Below are positions 1 to 12,627 of a stretch of DNA of 64,000 nt, in pieces. A model generated the notes under the pieces. It was not told the DNA's origin, did not search any database, and was given only the letters and a program-made list of their open reading frames with translations. Position 1 is the first letter of the stretch; every line of letters begins with the position of its first letter. The position numbers were made by a program, and so were the translations under genes. The stretch is taken from NCBI GenBank assembly GCA_026874595.1, contig CM049318.1:12197241-12261240 (forward strand). The letters are read 5' to 3'. This stretch comes from Sipunculus nudus (Eukaryota; Annelida; Sipuncula; Golfingiida; Sipunculidae).

Positions 1-1180
1 TTTTGGGTGCTGGGATTCAGACAGGAAACCTTTGATTGGCTATCACAGAGATAAAAGTGTTAGATGACATATTTGCATGGGATGGATGATTCCGAAGGAA
101 TCGGATGGGCGCATTTTCCATTACATCCAGAGAGCCCCTAGCTGAGCCCTGTTCATTAGAAGTCACGACTCGTTAAGAAACCCATCTGTTACCGCAATCC
201 GGGCAGGGAAGGACATACAACCAATAAGAGACCACACGACTATCAATATATCATATGCAATTTGGGAGGCATTCCGGAAAGACCAGTGATGTCTGGGTGG
301 TAAGCGCCCCGTCCCGATGACACCATGAGCCAGAAGTGTGATTTAATAGGGCTACTGGCCTCCCGAGGGGGCAATACAGTCCCGGCCTCTCCCACTCTGC
401 TCTCTGGAAAATGGGTGCGCTCGCTCAGGTCCCAAATAGCCATATACCACCACTGGGTATCCGAAGTGGTCTTTGGTCATCTTTTACTGCGGTACTGATA
501 TCTGTCTGGCTCTGCCTTTCAGAGACGCGCAAGTTGTCTGGCCATAACAATACTTGTTTACTTGGACCAATTCTTGCCAAGTCAGGGAGTCACAGACACT
601 GGCAGGCATTAACTTGACGAGGCACGTCATACATTTTGGCCAATACCTTGTCTGTCTGAGTTATAGTTACAGCTGTGATATCAGCAGAGAGAATGATGCC
701 TTCCAAATGAAACCATGGCCAGACCTCATGTCTCCAGGGAAGCATCTGCTTCCACAGTGACACCCATCGCCATGACACCACCGGAATGAACAGTGAAATT
801 TCAAGTTAAATTTAATATATATTTATAAAATGAGCAGCACATTCACCTCTCTTACCTTAATTAAGAATTTATTAAATAAATACCTTAATATGAACCAGCT
901 TGATGTATGTACCTCGCATTAATTTTCAATGACAACCCCTGTCAGAACACAATTTTCTATCTGTCTCTATACACATTTAGAAATCAAAGGCTCGGCATGA
1001 TGATATGGGTTGATGGTAACCTGATTATCCTTGTTCTATCACGCTTGCTTAAATAAAAAACACACTTGTGTCAAAGAACCCTGCTCAAAGTTCAAAGTTA
1101 TATTATTTCCATATAAAACCAGAATACGGGTAGTTGACAAGCGACTAAGTGTATCCGCCGAAATCAGAGTAGGACGGGTG
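1..1180. other. Left-edge non-coding stretch
   Basis: No gene is recognised. Bases 51-780 are more GC-rich than the rest of the left side. On the minus strand several stop-interrupted reading stretches follow one another between about 780 and 240, which could be a decayed coding sequence, but I recognise no family in either strand. From 790 the DNA is AT-rich with nothing visible. Confidence 0.4.
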
Positions 1181-1189
1181 AAGTGAGGC

Positions 1190-2010
1190 ATGGATTGTGT
1201 GGCTCGGGGAAATAGACAGGATGTTTTGCATATAAGCATGGACGTCTGCAGCAGAAATGTGTATGAAGGTGGCGCCACCTGCCACAAAATCCCAAAAGTG
1301 ACCCAAGTTGTATACAATTGCAAAATTTTGGGCAGATAAGTCAAACCACTGCCCAGATATGAGTGATTTTATCCCACGGCAGACAAACAGACTGACACTG
1401 TGCAAAAATGGTTGCAGGTGACGCCACCAGTTTTGCGTATGATAAAGAGCTATGTGAGATCTATACACATGCAACGTTTTGGCCATATCAGTCAGATAGT
1501 TCCTGAGAAATTAGCTTGGATGTCTGCAGCCTGAACATGATAGTAGGTGGCGCCACCAGCCACAAAATCAAAAAAGCTATTCGAGATGCATATACATGCA
1601 AAATTTTAGGCAGATAAGTCAAACCACTGCCAAGATATGATTTTGTTCCATGGCAGGCAAACTGAAAGACGCTGAAAAAATGGTTGCAGGTGGCGCCACC
1701 AGTTTTGCGTATGATAAAGAGCTATGTGAGATTTATACACATGCAAAATTTTGGTCCAATCGGACAGACGGTTCCCAAGATATTAGCTTGGATGTCTGGA
1801 GCGTAAATAGGAACATAGGTGGCACCACCTGCCACAAAATCCAGAAAGCTATCCAGGATGAATATACATGCATAATTTCAGGTGGACAAGTCCATTCACT
1901 GCAGAGATATGAGTGAATTTTATGCCAAGGCAGATGAACAGATGGACACTGTGCTAAAATGGTTGCAGGTGGCGCCACCATTTTTTATGTATGTTATAAA
2001 GCTATCCAAG
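1190..2010. repeat. ~270-bp tandem repeat with GGTGGCGCCACC palindromes
   Basis: About three diverged units. Each unit has two short blocks, one followed by 'gccacaaaatc' (near 1268, 1543, 1816) and one followed by 'agttttgcgtatgataaag' (near 1418, 1686, with a diverged copy near 1966). Each block is headed by the palindrome GGTGGCGCCACC or a one-base variant. Like blocks are spaced 268-280 bp apart. The reading frames across it change with the repeat and are not genes. The same palindrome heads a different tandem repeat at 49.3-50.7 kb. Confidence 0.8.
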
Positions 2011-2640
2011 GGCTACATTTGTGCAAACTTTTTTTTCCTGATTGGTCAAACGAGTCCGAAGTTATGTGGATTTATGTGTCAAAACAAATGCACAGATGGA
2101 CGCACTGGTGAGAGGAAAGGTCAGAGGTCAACCCAAATTTGTTGGCACCAGTTCACATGTGACCCGATAATCGTGTAAAATTTTGGAAAAATCAGTCCAG
2201 TGGTCTCACAGTTCTATTCAGGAAACGTACGTGGCGGCAGCGGAACCCAGTCAAAAACATAGTATCCGCCAAACTTTGTTTTGGCAGATACAATAAAACT
2301 GCTTGTGTAGAACCTTGTATAGTTGAAGCCTTTTTTAAAATCCTTTTGACTTCAACACAAAAAGGTTTTACTGTAGGTTACTGTTAAACATTATTTGTAT
2401 TACAAAATAATATTATTTTATACAACAAAGATATCATGGAAAAGAAATACAACAAAGTGAGGTTTGAACAAAAGATCTGAGCTGTTACACTGGTTATAAT
2501 GAGTAATCTAAACAATAAGATCTGACCTCTAGCAACTAGCCACATGAACCAAGTAACTTACCAACAGTGCTTATTGTCACCCCCAGATGTCACCACTAGC
2601 TAACTGAACAGACAAAGGGTGTGTGCACCAAATAGAATGG
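2011..2640. other. Gene-free stretch
   Basis: AT-rich sequence after the tandem repeat, partly resembling its flanks up to about 2230. No exon, RNA gene or strong repeat is visible. Confidence 0.4.
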
Positions 2641-2785
2641 CAGCAGCAGCAGATAAGTGGAGGTTGGGGCTAGATCCAATCACCTATCTGGCCTTAAAAG
2701 GACCCACACCAGCCCCATCACCAGTAGAGTTTGATTCCAGTGTTTTGGCTTCCAATATATTGTAAGAAGAATGTAAGCGACGTGT

Positions 2786-3118
2786 ATGAGGACTGTTGAG
2801 AATGCCACACAAAGCCAAGCACAAAGGGGTGCAAGACGCCTTCCCAGGTCAGCTGCAGAACACCACCAACCAAGTAATAGAACAAAGTCCGACGAGAAAG
2901 CAGCAGCCGCCACGCCCACCCATTGCCAAACCCCTGAACACCACCTTCACCCGCATGCAGACAGTGCAACCTTCCCTAAAACTGTTACAGCTAACTTTAT
3001 GCGAGCAATATGTATCTTTCTTCATCAGCTCACAATTATAAGAGCACTTGGTAATTTTGTGTCCACCAGACCAAGGTTATATGATGGGGGCAGGCTGAAG
3101 GGTGTTACCTCAAAATAA
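2786..3118 (+). other. Unrecognised open stretch, about 110 codons
   Basis: The stretch from 2640 to 3120 is less AT-rich than its surroundings and has overlapping open frames on both strands. The plus-strand frame from 2786 gives a polar, basic protein rich in Ala, Arg, His and Pro. A second plus frame from 2796 is Pro/Gln-rich. The minus-strand frame (2680-2919) is hydrophobic and Trp-rich, as a shadow of such codons would be. 'ccttaaaagg' at about 2692 looks weakly like a TATA region. It could be a decayed retroelement gag or chance. I assign no function. Confidence 0.15.
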
Positions 3119-3119
3119 A

Positions 3120-5270
3120 AGAAGGATCATTCATATGTGGCTTTTGCTTTTTGATGAAATAAGATTTCAGCTTTGAAATCATGCAAAGAAAATGGTTTTT
3201 TTTTTCTGCAGAGAGAAAATCCTGATATCAGATGCTGTGAGAGGTGTGCTTTTCCACAGTTTGCCTTGGGAGATGGCGCCATCTTTAGACTGGGGGAGAA
3301 ACTGACTGATAGTTCTCACATTTGATACATGAGGCACCACTTTCGTGGCATTTTTAAAACAGAGTTTAAGCCAGTCTCTAATGTCCATATGCTGGAACTG
3401 TCAAAGGTTTGACAACTTTGACAGCTTTATTTACAACTAGAAAATGGGGACCTATCACAGAGGAGGGGTATATTACCATGTATTGTGTGCCCAGACGTGT
3501 AAGGTAGAGAACTGCCCAGACCTGTAAAGTAGCTATGTCTGATGGTCGATACAGAACCAATATATATCAATCTTCGTTTTTAATTTGAACCCAGACTGTT
3601 GTGGTAATTAGTTAATCTGCCCACGAGAGAGCAGCAATGTTCACACATCTGCTGTCAAGCAAAAACAGTCTTTGAAAAAGCAGTCTTGGCCTGAATAAAT
3701 GTTGTTGAGTTTGAACTTCTGCAAGTAATTCAGGGGTCTTAATAATGCCTTTCAGCCTGTCTCAGACAGGCAAACATGTGCATGGAAAGGCATTTTTATT
3801 ATTTTGCACCAATGCATTGGAAAGGTGAACACCTGGAAGATTCCCCACGTTGGTAGCTGTTAAGTAGTAACAAACTGGACACTTAAACAAAATATTTTTA
3901 CTGATGGTATTCCACCAACTCCCTATACTTCCTATATTTTCCTATAAAAATGGTCTATAATTCCTTACACTTTTGTCATTTAAGCTCTCATCTCCCATAT
4001 TTTTTTTGGGTTTCAATCATTGCATAATCACAATGGTAATATATCAGTGTGACTTTTGGAAACATTTAGTTTATTTAGCTTGCAAGTGTGCATGTAGGAT
4101 GGAATGTAAAGTCATATTTACACTGAGTGAGGTGTGACTGAAAGTTTGATATGATGGTATAGGATGAATTTTTAGCAGAAAGGCATTTTTTTCTGCGGAG
4201 AGGCAAACCTGTTTTAATGCCTTTTCATTGGAAAGTTGACAGTTTCAAAGTATTATGATCCCTGTAATTAGTTTATCCAATGCCCACTTAAGGGCAGTGA
4301 CACCCATATACCAACTTTCATGCAGAAGGTTACATTGGGGTAAAGGTGTTCCTAGAGATTTTGTGTAGGTTTTGACAGGAGAGCATAGAATGCATTTCTG
4401 CTCTTCAAGCCTCTAGTTGATATTGCTAACAGCACCAAGACGGTCAATATTATGATATATAATATTTGATATTTTCAGGTATTTTGTGACACCGGTTTTG
4501 TCATTTTAGAGCAGGTATGAGAGAATTGATGAAGCAGCCAGGAAATTGTTTTGCAGTGGTGCCATCTGGAGCTTCTAATGGAAACAAATTAACTGGACCA
4601 GCCCAGATTAAAATCCTATGGTGGAGGTGTCAGGATTGAAATCTGATACCTTTGACTGGCTGACAGACTGATAGTTACACTTATAAAAAATTACCTTAAA
4701 TTCTCCCACAGAGTCTGAATCTTTTCCAGATGCAACATTTATTACACCATAAACACTTGAAACAGAAGCAAGAATATTGACAAAATGTTTATATTTTATG
4801 GGAAGCTGTATCAAAGAGATAATTACTCAATAATATCACAATTACCATCATAATTGTGTTACAATTGATTTTTCTATTGTTTGAGTACAGAAAATTACAA
4901 CAACTATAATTGATAACTAAACCAACTATTTGAATCAAAATTTTTAGAATATCAGGTGATCATTTTTTACACCAAAAAACTAAATATGAAGGAAAGAATA
5001 GATTATGGAAAATGTATAGACTCATATAAAAGCTTTGAAAAGCAAAAAATGTCATCATTAAATTGACATTAAGTATAAGCTCAGTAATCACATTTTTCAT
5101 TGGACCACTAAGTATTGGAAAATGTAAAGTATGGGTTAATATCACTCTGATGTCACTACAGTCTCATCCAACTTAATAAAAACTTAAAGAAAAATATTAA
5201 CTTTCCGTATTTTAACTAAAACAATTAGGTTCTAGGAAGTATGTTAAAAAAATATCAATGTAAGCAAAGG
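3120..5270. other. Gene-free AT-rich stretch
   Basis: No coding exon is recognised on either strand. A short copy of a 'tggaccagcccagatt' motif at about 4597 recurs in the cluster at 9.13-9.36 kb. Open frames here are short and AT-driven. Confidence 0.4.
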
Positions 5271-5280
5271 AATAACAAGG

Positions 5281-8200
5281 GACCCATGGGTCACGGCGCT
5301 CAGCTGATCGTGATTGGACTATAAATGTTTCTCCACTGTGATACTATATCGAGTCGATAAAGCTTATGAATATCATGTACGTGTTGGGCTATTATAAAGG
5401 AATGTAATGTAATATGTGAGTAAATGATAAATGAAATAACCTGACTGATGGATTAATAGTCATATATAGTGGTTTATTTTTTATTTATTAAAGAAGTGTA
5501 GAAAATTGTGATATATTTGAGCAAATATGAATGCAATGACAGCAGTAATAAGCAGTAGTAGAATGATGATAAGGCTATTTGTTGAAGGATCTAAAGTGCA
5601 TGGTAGTCTGCAAGCTTTCAATTTGACAGATATGATGTTATGATTAACTATGCTGATGAAGTGATTTATGAATTTGTGACTGTATGACACAATATCTCTT
5701 TAGTCTTGACAAGGTACATTATTGTGATGCCCACTATGTCTACATATTACACAATATTGACATAATTTCTGGCATGTACATAGGTACCTATGGACGAATA
5801 GTTATATAAAATATTAAAGTATGAATATATCTGATTCATCTTGTTCTTGCTTACTGAGGCTGACTTTGGGATGGGGTTCGGAGAAGGGAAAAGTGAGGGC
5901 AGCACGAAGGTGGATGTAGAAATATTCTATTGTAATGTTTTTCATTTATATAAGAATATGAAAAGCTAAGAGGAAAGGGGCCCTCCTACTTGGTTATAGT
6001 AAAGTTCTAAATATATGATTGCAAACTAATACTCTGACAAGACTGTCATGAAGAAAAACAGTAAAAGTTTTGAGATACTGTAATGTATGAAAATTTACAG
6101 ATGGAAAATTTACAGATGGACAGGCAAGTGGACAGAATGGACTAATACCTTTATTTCACTTTCAAGGGAATAATGCATTTTAGTTTATATATAAGCCTAT
6201 TTTTTTTTTAAGCATATCCACTTTTTCCATTAAGAAGTTTTTATCTGAATCATTTTTTTTATTTACAGGTTTTATAAATTTTAAATGAAAAAACCTGAAA
6301 ATATAAGTTAAAATATTAGAATTGTTGCAAAAGTTGCAATCATTATATATACAGAGTAAAAAACTGAAACTATAAGTTAAAATAATAGAATTGTTGCAAA
6401 AGTTGCAATCATCATCTATCCAGAGTGAAGCTCATATTGGGTCATATTATGCATACACATATATTTTATTATTTTTAAATCATAAATGTTTAAACTGAAT
6501 TTAAAAGAAAATAATGCCACAACATGGCATCTACAAGAATATTCCTTGAATCACTATTAAAAAGTTTTGCACATTGGAGTTTTCAGTACCTGCTTAATTT
6601 TATTCACCAAAATAAAATAAAAGATTCAGTAAATTTGATAAAATAAAACATCTTTTCAAATAAAGTATACACACTGTTGGTTGAATGAGAAACAAACAAT
6701 ATCATTGTGCTAATTACTATCCAAGTTTTAATTAATTACTGAAATTAATAGTCAATTTCACACCTGGTGAAGTTTTTACTCCTCTGAAGTAAGGAATTAC
6801 TTATCTCATGAACATCCACACTTTCATAGCAATACACCACTTTGTGGACACAATTAAATGTACACTTTAATCATTGTAACCCTGGTGGTACAATACAAAA
6901 TCTAAAATGTAGCATAGCCTAGAATAAGAATGAATCACATACAGAAAATAATAACATTCATCTAGTTTATGCACCATCTGGGGGGGGGGGGGGGAGGGAG
7001 TGCAGAGCAGAGGGGAAGCCTGCTGGTAGTGGCCAAGCTGACCCAAGGCAAGCTGCCTGGGGTGGGTTACATAATGCAAGTGAAGGCTGTACTACTAGGT
7101 GGGCTAGATGTAAACAACACTTGACATGGTGTATGAAAACATGAATAAAAGCTATTCTTTCCAATCAATTTCTTTGAAATTTCAGATTTTAAAAGATTAA
7201 ATCCTTATGTATATATGCTGTGAAAATTAAATCAACAGTGCCAAAGTTGGACAAAATTTAAGGTATTGATTTTTTATTTATGCTAATAACTTGAAAAATT
7301 TGCAAAATTCAGATCTAATTTTGGGTAAACAATTGAATCTTGATTAAATAAAGTTATATTCCTGAAAAAAAAGTCACTAGGTTCAGCAATTCTCATGTTA
7401 GGTGAGTAAATATATTTCCTGATTTTTTAACAAATTGCATTATGTTTTGGCCCATAACACCAAAATAATACCCAATACTAACCTAATTTTTGGTATGTTC
7501 ATAGAAAATGTATAAAAGAATGTGAATCCTAAATACGATCAAAAACAGATCAGTGGTTTTGATATTAGGCAGCCCTGAAGTGTAACAATGGCTTTTTTTA
7601 TGGAAAACAGAGTTTTTTTTCCTTAATATCTCGAAGTCCTGAACAAAGTCCTAATGACCCAATTTTCGGTATGGTAGGAGATTTTGGGGACATCTAAAAT
7701 TATGTCAACAGCCTAAGGAGCATAGAGATGTGCACTGAATGACCTACAGTCATCAAAGTGGACTGCTTGACAATGTAAGGGAATACAACAAGAGCCTCCA
7801 AAAAAATTTAATAACTAGCCTAATTTTGCAGCTTTTATTTTCAAATTTCAGATTTTAACAGATTAAAACCTTATGTATACATGGTGTGAAAATTAAATCC
7901 ACAGTACTTACAGGAAAAAAACGTGCCATGGCCAAAGTTGGGCAAAATTTAAGGTACCAATTTTATATTTTTGCCAATATTTAAAAAAATTTAACAAATT
8001 TTGATCTAATTTTTGGTATACAATTAAATTTTGATTAATATAAGTTGTATTACTGGAAAAAAGTCCCTACCTTTAACACTTTTCGTCTTAAGTGACCAAA
8101 TATCTTCCTGATTTTTTTACAAAGTCCATTATGTTTGGGCCCATAACTTTTTTAAATTATATAATACTGACTTAATATCTGGCATGTACATAGGAACTAT

Positions 8201-8545
8201 ATAGAGGAATATTTATGGTAAATATGAAGAAAACCAGATGAGTGGTTTTGATTTTAGGAAGTCCTGAAGTGTGAAAATAGATTTTTAATAAAAAATTGAG
8301 GTTTTTCCTTAATATCTCAGGGGAACGAAGTCCTATTGACCCAATTTTTGGCATGGTAGGAGATTATGGGGACATCTAACTGAATGCCGAAATTCAGATT
8401 CGTAGGTCCAACGGTGTCGAAACGTGCCAGTCTTACGGACGGACATCCAGACGGACAGACGGACGGACGGACAGACAGACGGACGGACGACGGACAATGG
8501 ACCATGACAATAGCTCAGATGACTTATAGTCAGCTGAGCTAAAAA
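5281..8545 (+). repeat. Dispersed element, GCTCAGCTGA start to CTAA hairpin end
   Basis: The left end resembles 'gggacccatgggtcac' plus 'gctcagctga' (5281-5310). The same motif recurs at about 46.71 and 46.92 kb, and partly at 15.20 kb. The right end has an ACGG-rich simple tail (8435-8495) followed by 'tagctcag...cagctgagctaa' (about 8511-8541), which recurs at 48.78, 49.01 and 51.02 kb. The interior from about 6520 (a block starting 'cacaacatggcatct') to 8380 matches 47.77-48.69 kb. A ~70-bp tandem duplication lies at 6290-6428 and a G-run at 6979-6993. Whether all of 5281-8545 is one insertion is not proven; the match to 47-49 kb is firm only from 6520. Confidence 0.5.
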
Positions 8546-9120
8546 GGGGACTTTTTAGAGCATATTTTTGTCTAAACATCTTTGTGTTGAAAATGGAATG
8601 TCTGAACACTAAATGCCTGAGAAATGTTAATCAACAAGTTCAAGGAAATCCTATAAACATCTATAATAATGTATGGAACATTCTTAGCTTTCAGTATATG
8701 TAAATGTCAAACCTAGTAATTTTAAGCATGGTGCAAGAACTATATTTGCCATGGTAATCAGCATAGAAGACCAAACACGGTGAGTTTCTTTTAATTAGAT
8801 ACCAGAATGCAAGCTCGCCTTAACTATAAACTTGTCACTGAATTGTCCGCACTAAGTTACACAGCATACAAAAAGTGTCTATCTAATTTTTGTTAAAATA
8901 TCAAGAAAAATGAAAGACCAATCACAATAATATAATTTTCACCAGAGGTTAAATTAAAATACTCTTTACTAATGTTTATGTGATTTATATTTTAAAACAT
9001 ATTGATTATTAAAGTTCACATGTTTGTATAAGATGAATCACATATAAACTGCATCTGAAGACTGCATTTTGCATAACTCATAAGACATCTATATATTTAT
9101 TAACAACAGGTACTGTTAGG
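8546..9120. other. Gene-free stretch
   Basis: AT-rich, with no recognisable exon, RNA or repeat. Confidence 0.4.
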
Positions 9121-9129
9121 TTCAAGAGT

Positions 9130-9365
9130 AAAGGCTATTTCCTGTTTGCAATAAACAGGCTGGCCCAGTTCAAAATCTGACCAGACCAGATCTCAATCCT
9201 GATGTCTCTAGCACAGGATTATAATCAGGACTGGCCCAAATAAAAAATTTAATCTGGGCTGGTCCTGTTTAAAACTGGGCTGGCCCAGATTGTGATAGTA
9301 TTCTGGACCAGCCCAGATCAGAATTTTAATCTAGGTTGGCCAAGTTTTAAACTGGACCAGATTCA
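9130..9365. repeat. Cluster of 'gggctggcccag'-type short repeats
   Basis: At least six variants of a short, nearly self-complementary motif built on 'ctggcccag' / 'ctggaccag' lie on both strands, separated by AT-rich spacers such as 'attttaatct'. It resembles the internal repeats of a non-autonomous element. A related copy lies near 4597. Confidence 0.5.
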
Positions 9366-10790
9366 AGATATATCAAGGTATATTTTTTTGTAATGAATTA
9401 TAAAATAAATGTGTGTAAGATCATCAAAAAGGATATGAACACATTGATGCATGTGCTATTTGTATAGATTGTAGATGAGTATGGACATGCAGGCAGAATT
9501 TAATTTAAAATTGTTTTACAGTAAAACGGAACGAGAAGATGTAACAAATCACCACCTTGTGGCTTTCATTTAAGATGCACACAAATTAAATATTCTTCAT
9601 GAAATGATTGACTTATACAATGATGACAATTTCTATTATTTTGTGTATTTTTTTGTTTTGGATTGTTTCTACTTTGGTTGAAAATTGTTGCACTAATTAA
9701 GTATTGTCTCTCAAGTTGGTGTTTTAAATATTTTTTTATTATGCAAGTTGTCAATCTATTTTGTCTAAACCACAAGAATGTTATTTCAATTAATAAATAG
9801 GGAAATACTAAATAATTGTGAAACTTACTATATAAAATACAGTATATAGTTATATTTAATTCATGAGGAAATACTTTGGCCTAATTACAAAATAAATTTA
9901 TAGTGTAATATTATAAGATAATATCAACTAGGCCTAAATATCTGTCAAATTGGGGTAGTACTCGGCTAAGAGTCCTGGCGCTGGGTAGCCCTATGTTGGT
10001 CAGGGTGTGGACAGGTATAAAACTGGGGTAGCACTGTTAAATATAACGCTTGGTAGCGCTCAGCATAAAGAACCAACCTCTATCATAGGAAGGACAGCCA
10101 TTATTTAATTAAGAAGAGTAACTGAATTTAAGTACCTTCACTGCCTTGAAATACATGAAAAATTGCAGGGGTGTTCAATTATTGGGCACAACTATAGAAT
10201 CACATACGCACCCCTCTGAAACACAACATTTGGGTGGACAGAAAATGTTTTTATATCTAGCAGCCCTTTGTCTTGATTGTGTCACTTATTTTACTTAGTC
10301 ATTACATGAATTCTTACTCATTATTGACATTTACTGAGAGATGTCTGGGAGCGACTACAGAATCACTCACGAACTATCCTGACACAGTATGTGAAAATAT
10401 GGACTGACGATATGATGATTAAAATTCATGTAATGAAGAAGTAAGAAGCAGGTAAAAATAAGCGAAGTTCTTTGTGTGATGGGGGTGTAGCGTATTTAAT
10501 CTCCTTCATATGACGGGGGTCTGACCTCCAGGATTACTTTCTTAACCTGCGTGATAAATGCTAATACAAACATTGAGGTGGTCACAATGGTGACAACAGT
10601 TGCAAATGTTCTTTGGAGCAACTGTGGTTGCTTATATATGTACATGTTAAATGCACATAAATTTGACATATTGAAGACAACCATTGCTTAACAACCATAT
10701 CTACAAACTTTCATTGCGTTTGTGCAACATTCGATCCAAGAATTATAAAGTGTTACACATGTGGTCACTCTTCATAGGTTCAAAGGTTTG
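9366..10790. other. Gene-free stretch
   Basis: AT-rich sequence with short chance frames only. I see no exon, RNA gene or tandem repeat. Confidence 0.4.
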
Positions 10791-10829
10791 TTCTGGCTGT
10801 TCTAGGCCAATGAGGGCCTCTGATCCCAG

Positions 10830-12370
10830 CTCGTTTTTTCTTGATCTTTATTTTTTCATATCAATATTATGATCTTTTTAGATCAGTTATTCCATATGCT
10901 CAGCTAGGGAGGTGGCTTTATAATCATATTTAATTTGTTTGTTGTTCCAGAATGTGTCCAGTCTTCTTTTAAAAATATTTAAATTTGCAGACTCGATAAT
11001 ACTGATAGGTAGACTGTTCCAGTAATCTACTGTCCTACTGAAAAAAAGCAAATTTTCTTATGTTTACCCTGGATCTTTCCTTATAAATTTATATCTGTGC
11101 CCCCTTGTTTAACTGTTTTCTCTGAAATGGAGTACCGGGTAGTCCTTGGGTCACATCCTTACCTTAGATCCCTGTGGCTATTTTGTACATTTCGATAATG
11201 TCTCCTGTAGTCTTCTGTATGCCAATGTTGGTAATTTTAGTTTCTTTAACCTGTCTTCTTATTCTAATACTCCATTATTGGGAATAATTTTTGTTGTTCT
11301 TTTTTGCACATTCTCAATTGCTGTTTTGTGCTTGGCTAGATATGGGCCCACATCTGATTAGTAAATTCCAAGTGTGGTCTAACTAATGCCTTATATAGTG
11401 TTAACATTGTTTTAAAATCTTTTTACTCAAATGTTCTAGTGATCAGACCAAGAATGAAGTTAGCTTTGTTAATCTTGCTTGCCATCTGTTGCTCAAAACT
11501 TAATTTTGAGTCTATTATAAGCCCTATGTCTTTCTCTTCTTCTGATAATTTCAATTTTGTATTCCCAAGCATGTATCCCTTTGACCTATCCTCATCTGTC
11601 TGCATTTGTCTGGGTGAAATTTTAATAGGAATCTTTAACAGTGGACCAGTTAAAAAGCATTATTTAAGTAGCCGTGGGAGTGGTGTGTCTATTTCGTTGA
11701 GCACAACACGACAAAATTTAAGTTTTATAGACCGATTTATTCACGATTGTCCATCTTGCTGTACAGTTCATATTATTTTCTCAATATCTGGCCTATTTAA
11801 ATAAACGTTCACAGAAAATGTCCACAGAAGTGTTCCATTGTTAATTTATAACACCTCACAGGCTGCTTCTGGCAGATATTATTCTAGTGATCCCTGTGAT
11901 AAATCTTCTAGGAAAAAAACATATATCATACCGCCGCCTTCTCTGTCCCCCATCCTCTAACACCTACCCTGATGACATCACAGGCACGCGCGACGTCGCG
12001 CCATAATATAGACATGAAATATTTTAACAAGTTTGTGACAATGTGTATATAGCCTGTAAAGTATTTTAAATATTCGGCAACACAGTCATGCGAACGCTAA
12101 TAATTAAACAATAATATTAAACATATTCACTATAATTACAGGGCGAAAGGCAATCAGAAAACTATGTCAAGATGGATCCAAGCATATTATTTATGGAGCA
12201 ACCATATGATTGCCTTTCGTAGGTTACAGTCATCATAATTATAGATTCCTTTGAATAATTTTAAATCATCTGCAAAGAGGTAAATTTCTGATTTATCTAT
12301 ATATGACAGTAGGTCATTAATTAATATAACAAAAAGTAGTGGTCCAGTGCTCATTATGCTCATACATAAT
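10830..12370 (-). mobile_element. Decayed jockey/CR1-like LINE (3' part of reverse transcriptase)
   Basis: Read on the minus strand. About 12360-12215 encodes the RT core 'LGPLLFVILINDLL' followed by 'FADDLKLFK' (catalytic FADD at 12266-12277). After a ~0.6-kb interruption, 11605-11423 encodes the typical RT C-terminal segment 'DIGLIIDSKLSFEQQM' and 'KINKANFILGLITRTFE'. This continues with stops and frame changes through 'GPYLAKH' and 'IENVQKRTTKIIP' (about 11350-11270) to around 10940. These are standard signatures of jockey/CR1-group LINEs. There is no endonuclease or ORF1 here, so it is 5'-truncated and dead. The interruption (about 11640-12140) lacks RT similarity and may be a later insertion. 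Confidence 0.8.
12144..12219. repeat. 12-bp inverted repeat inside the LINE remnant
   Basis: 'cgaaaggcaatc' at 12144-12155 is repeated as its exact reverse complement at 12208-12219, with 52 bases between. It lies at the junction where the minus-strand RT reading frame is lost, so it may mark the edge of an insertion or a local inversion-duplication. Confidence 0.6.
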
Positions 12371-12627
12371 CCCTAGATGTCCAATGTGTAGTGATTAGTG
12401 TTAATGAACAATGATCCCAGACCCCTGTCGCACAAAACAAGTACTCCAGTCACTCCAGTGCGCTGGAGCGTGACTGGTCTCCCAAGGGTTGCCCCATTCC
12501 TGCAAACCCTTCCCCCCCCCCACTGTTGTAGGAAGGACAGCCAAAAATAAGAGCCAAAAATCAAAATCAAGATACATGCAGCAAAATATAATTTCTGTTC
12601 ACACATGTGTCATATCTCAGAGATGTG

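Noticed and set aside
2680-2969. Hydrophobic Trp-rich minus-strand frames
   Set aside because: They are the complement of a Gln/Pro/Ala-rich stretch; no start context or family.
8435-8495. ACGG-rich tract as a CRISPR-like or stand-alone microsatellite array
   Set aside because: It is the simple tail of the dispersed element, repeated at 48.74 and 50.96 kb next to the same terminus.
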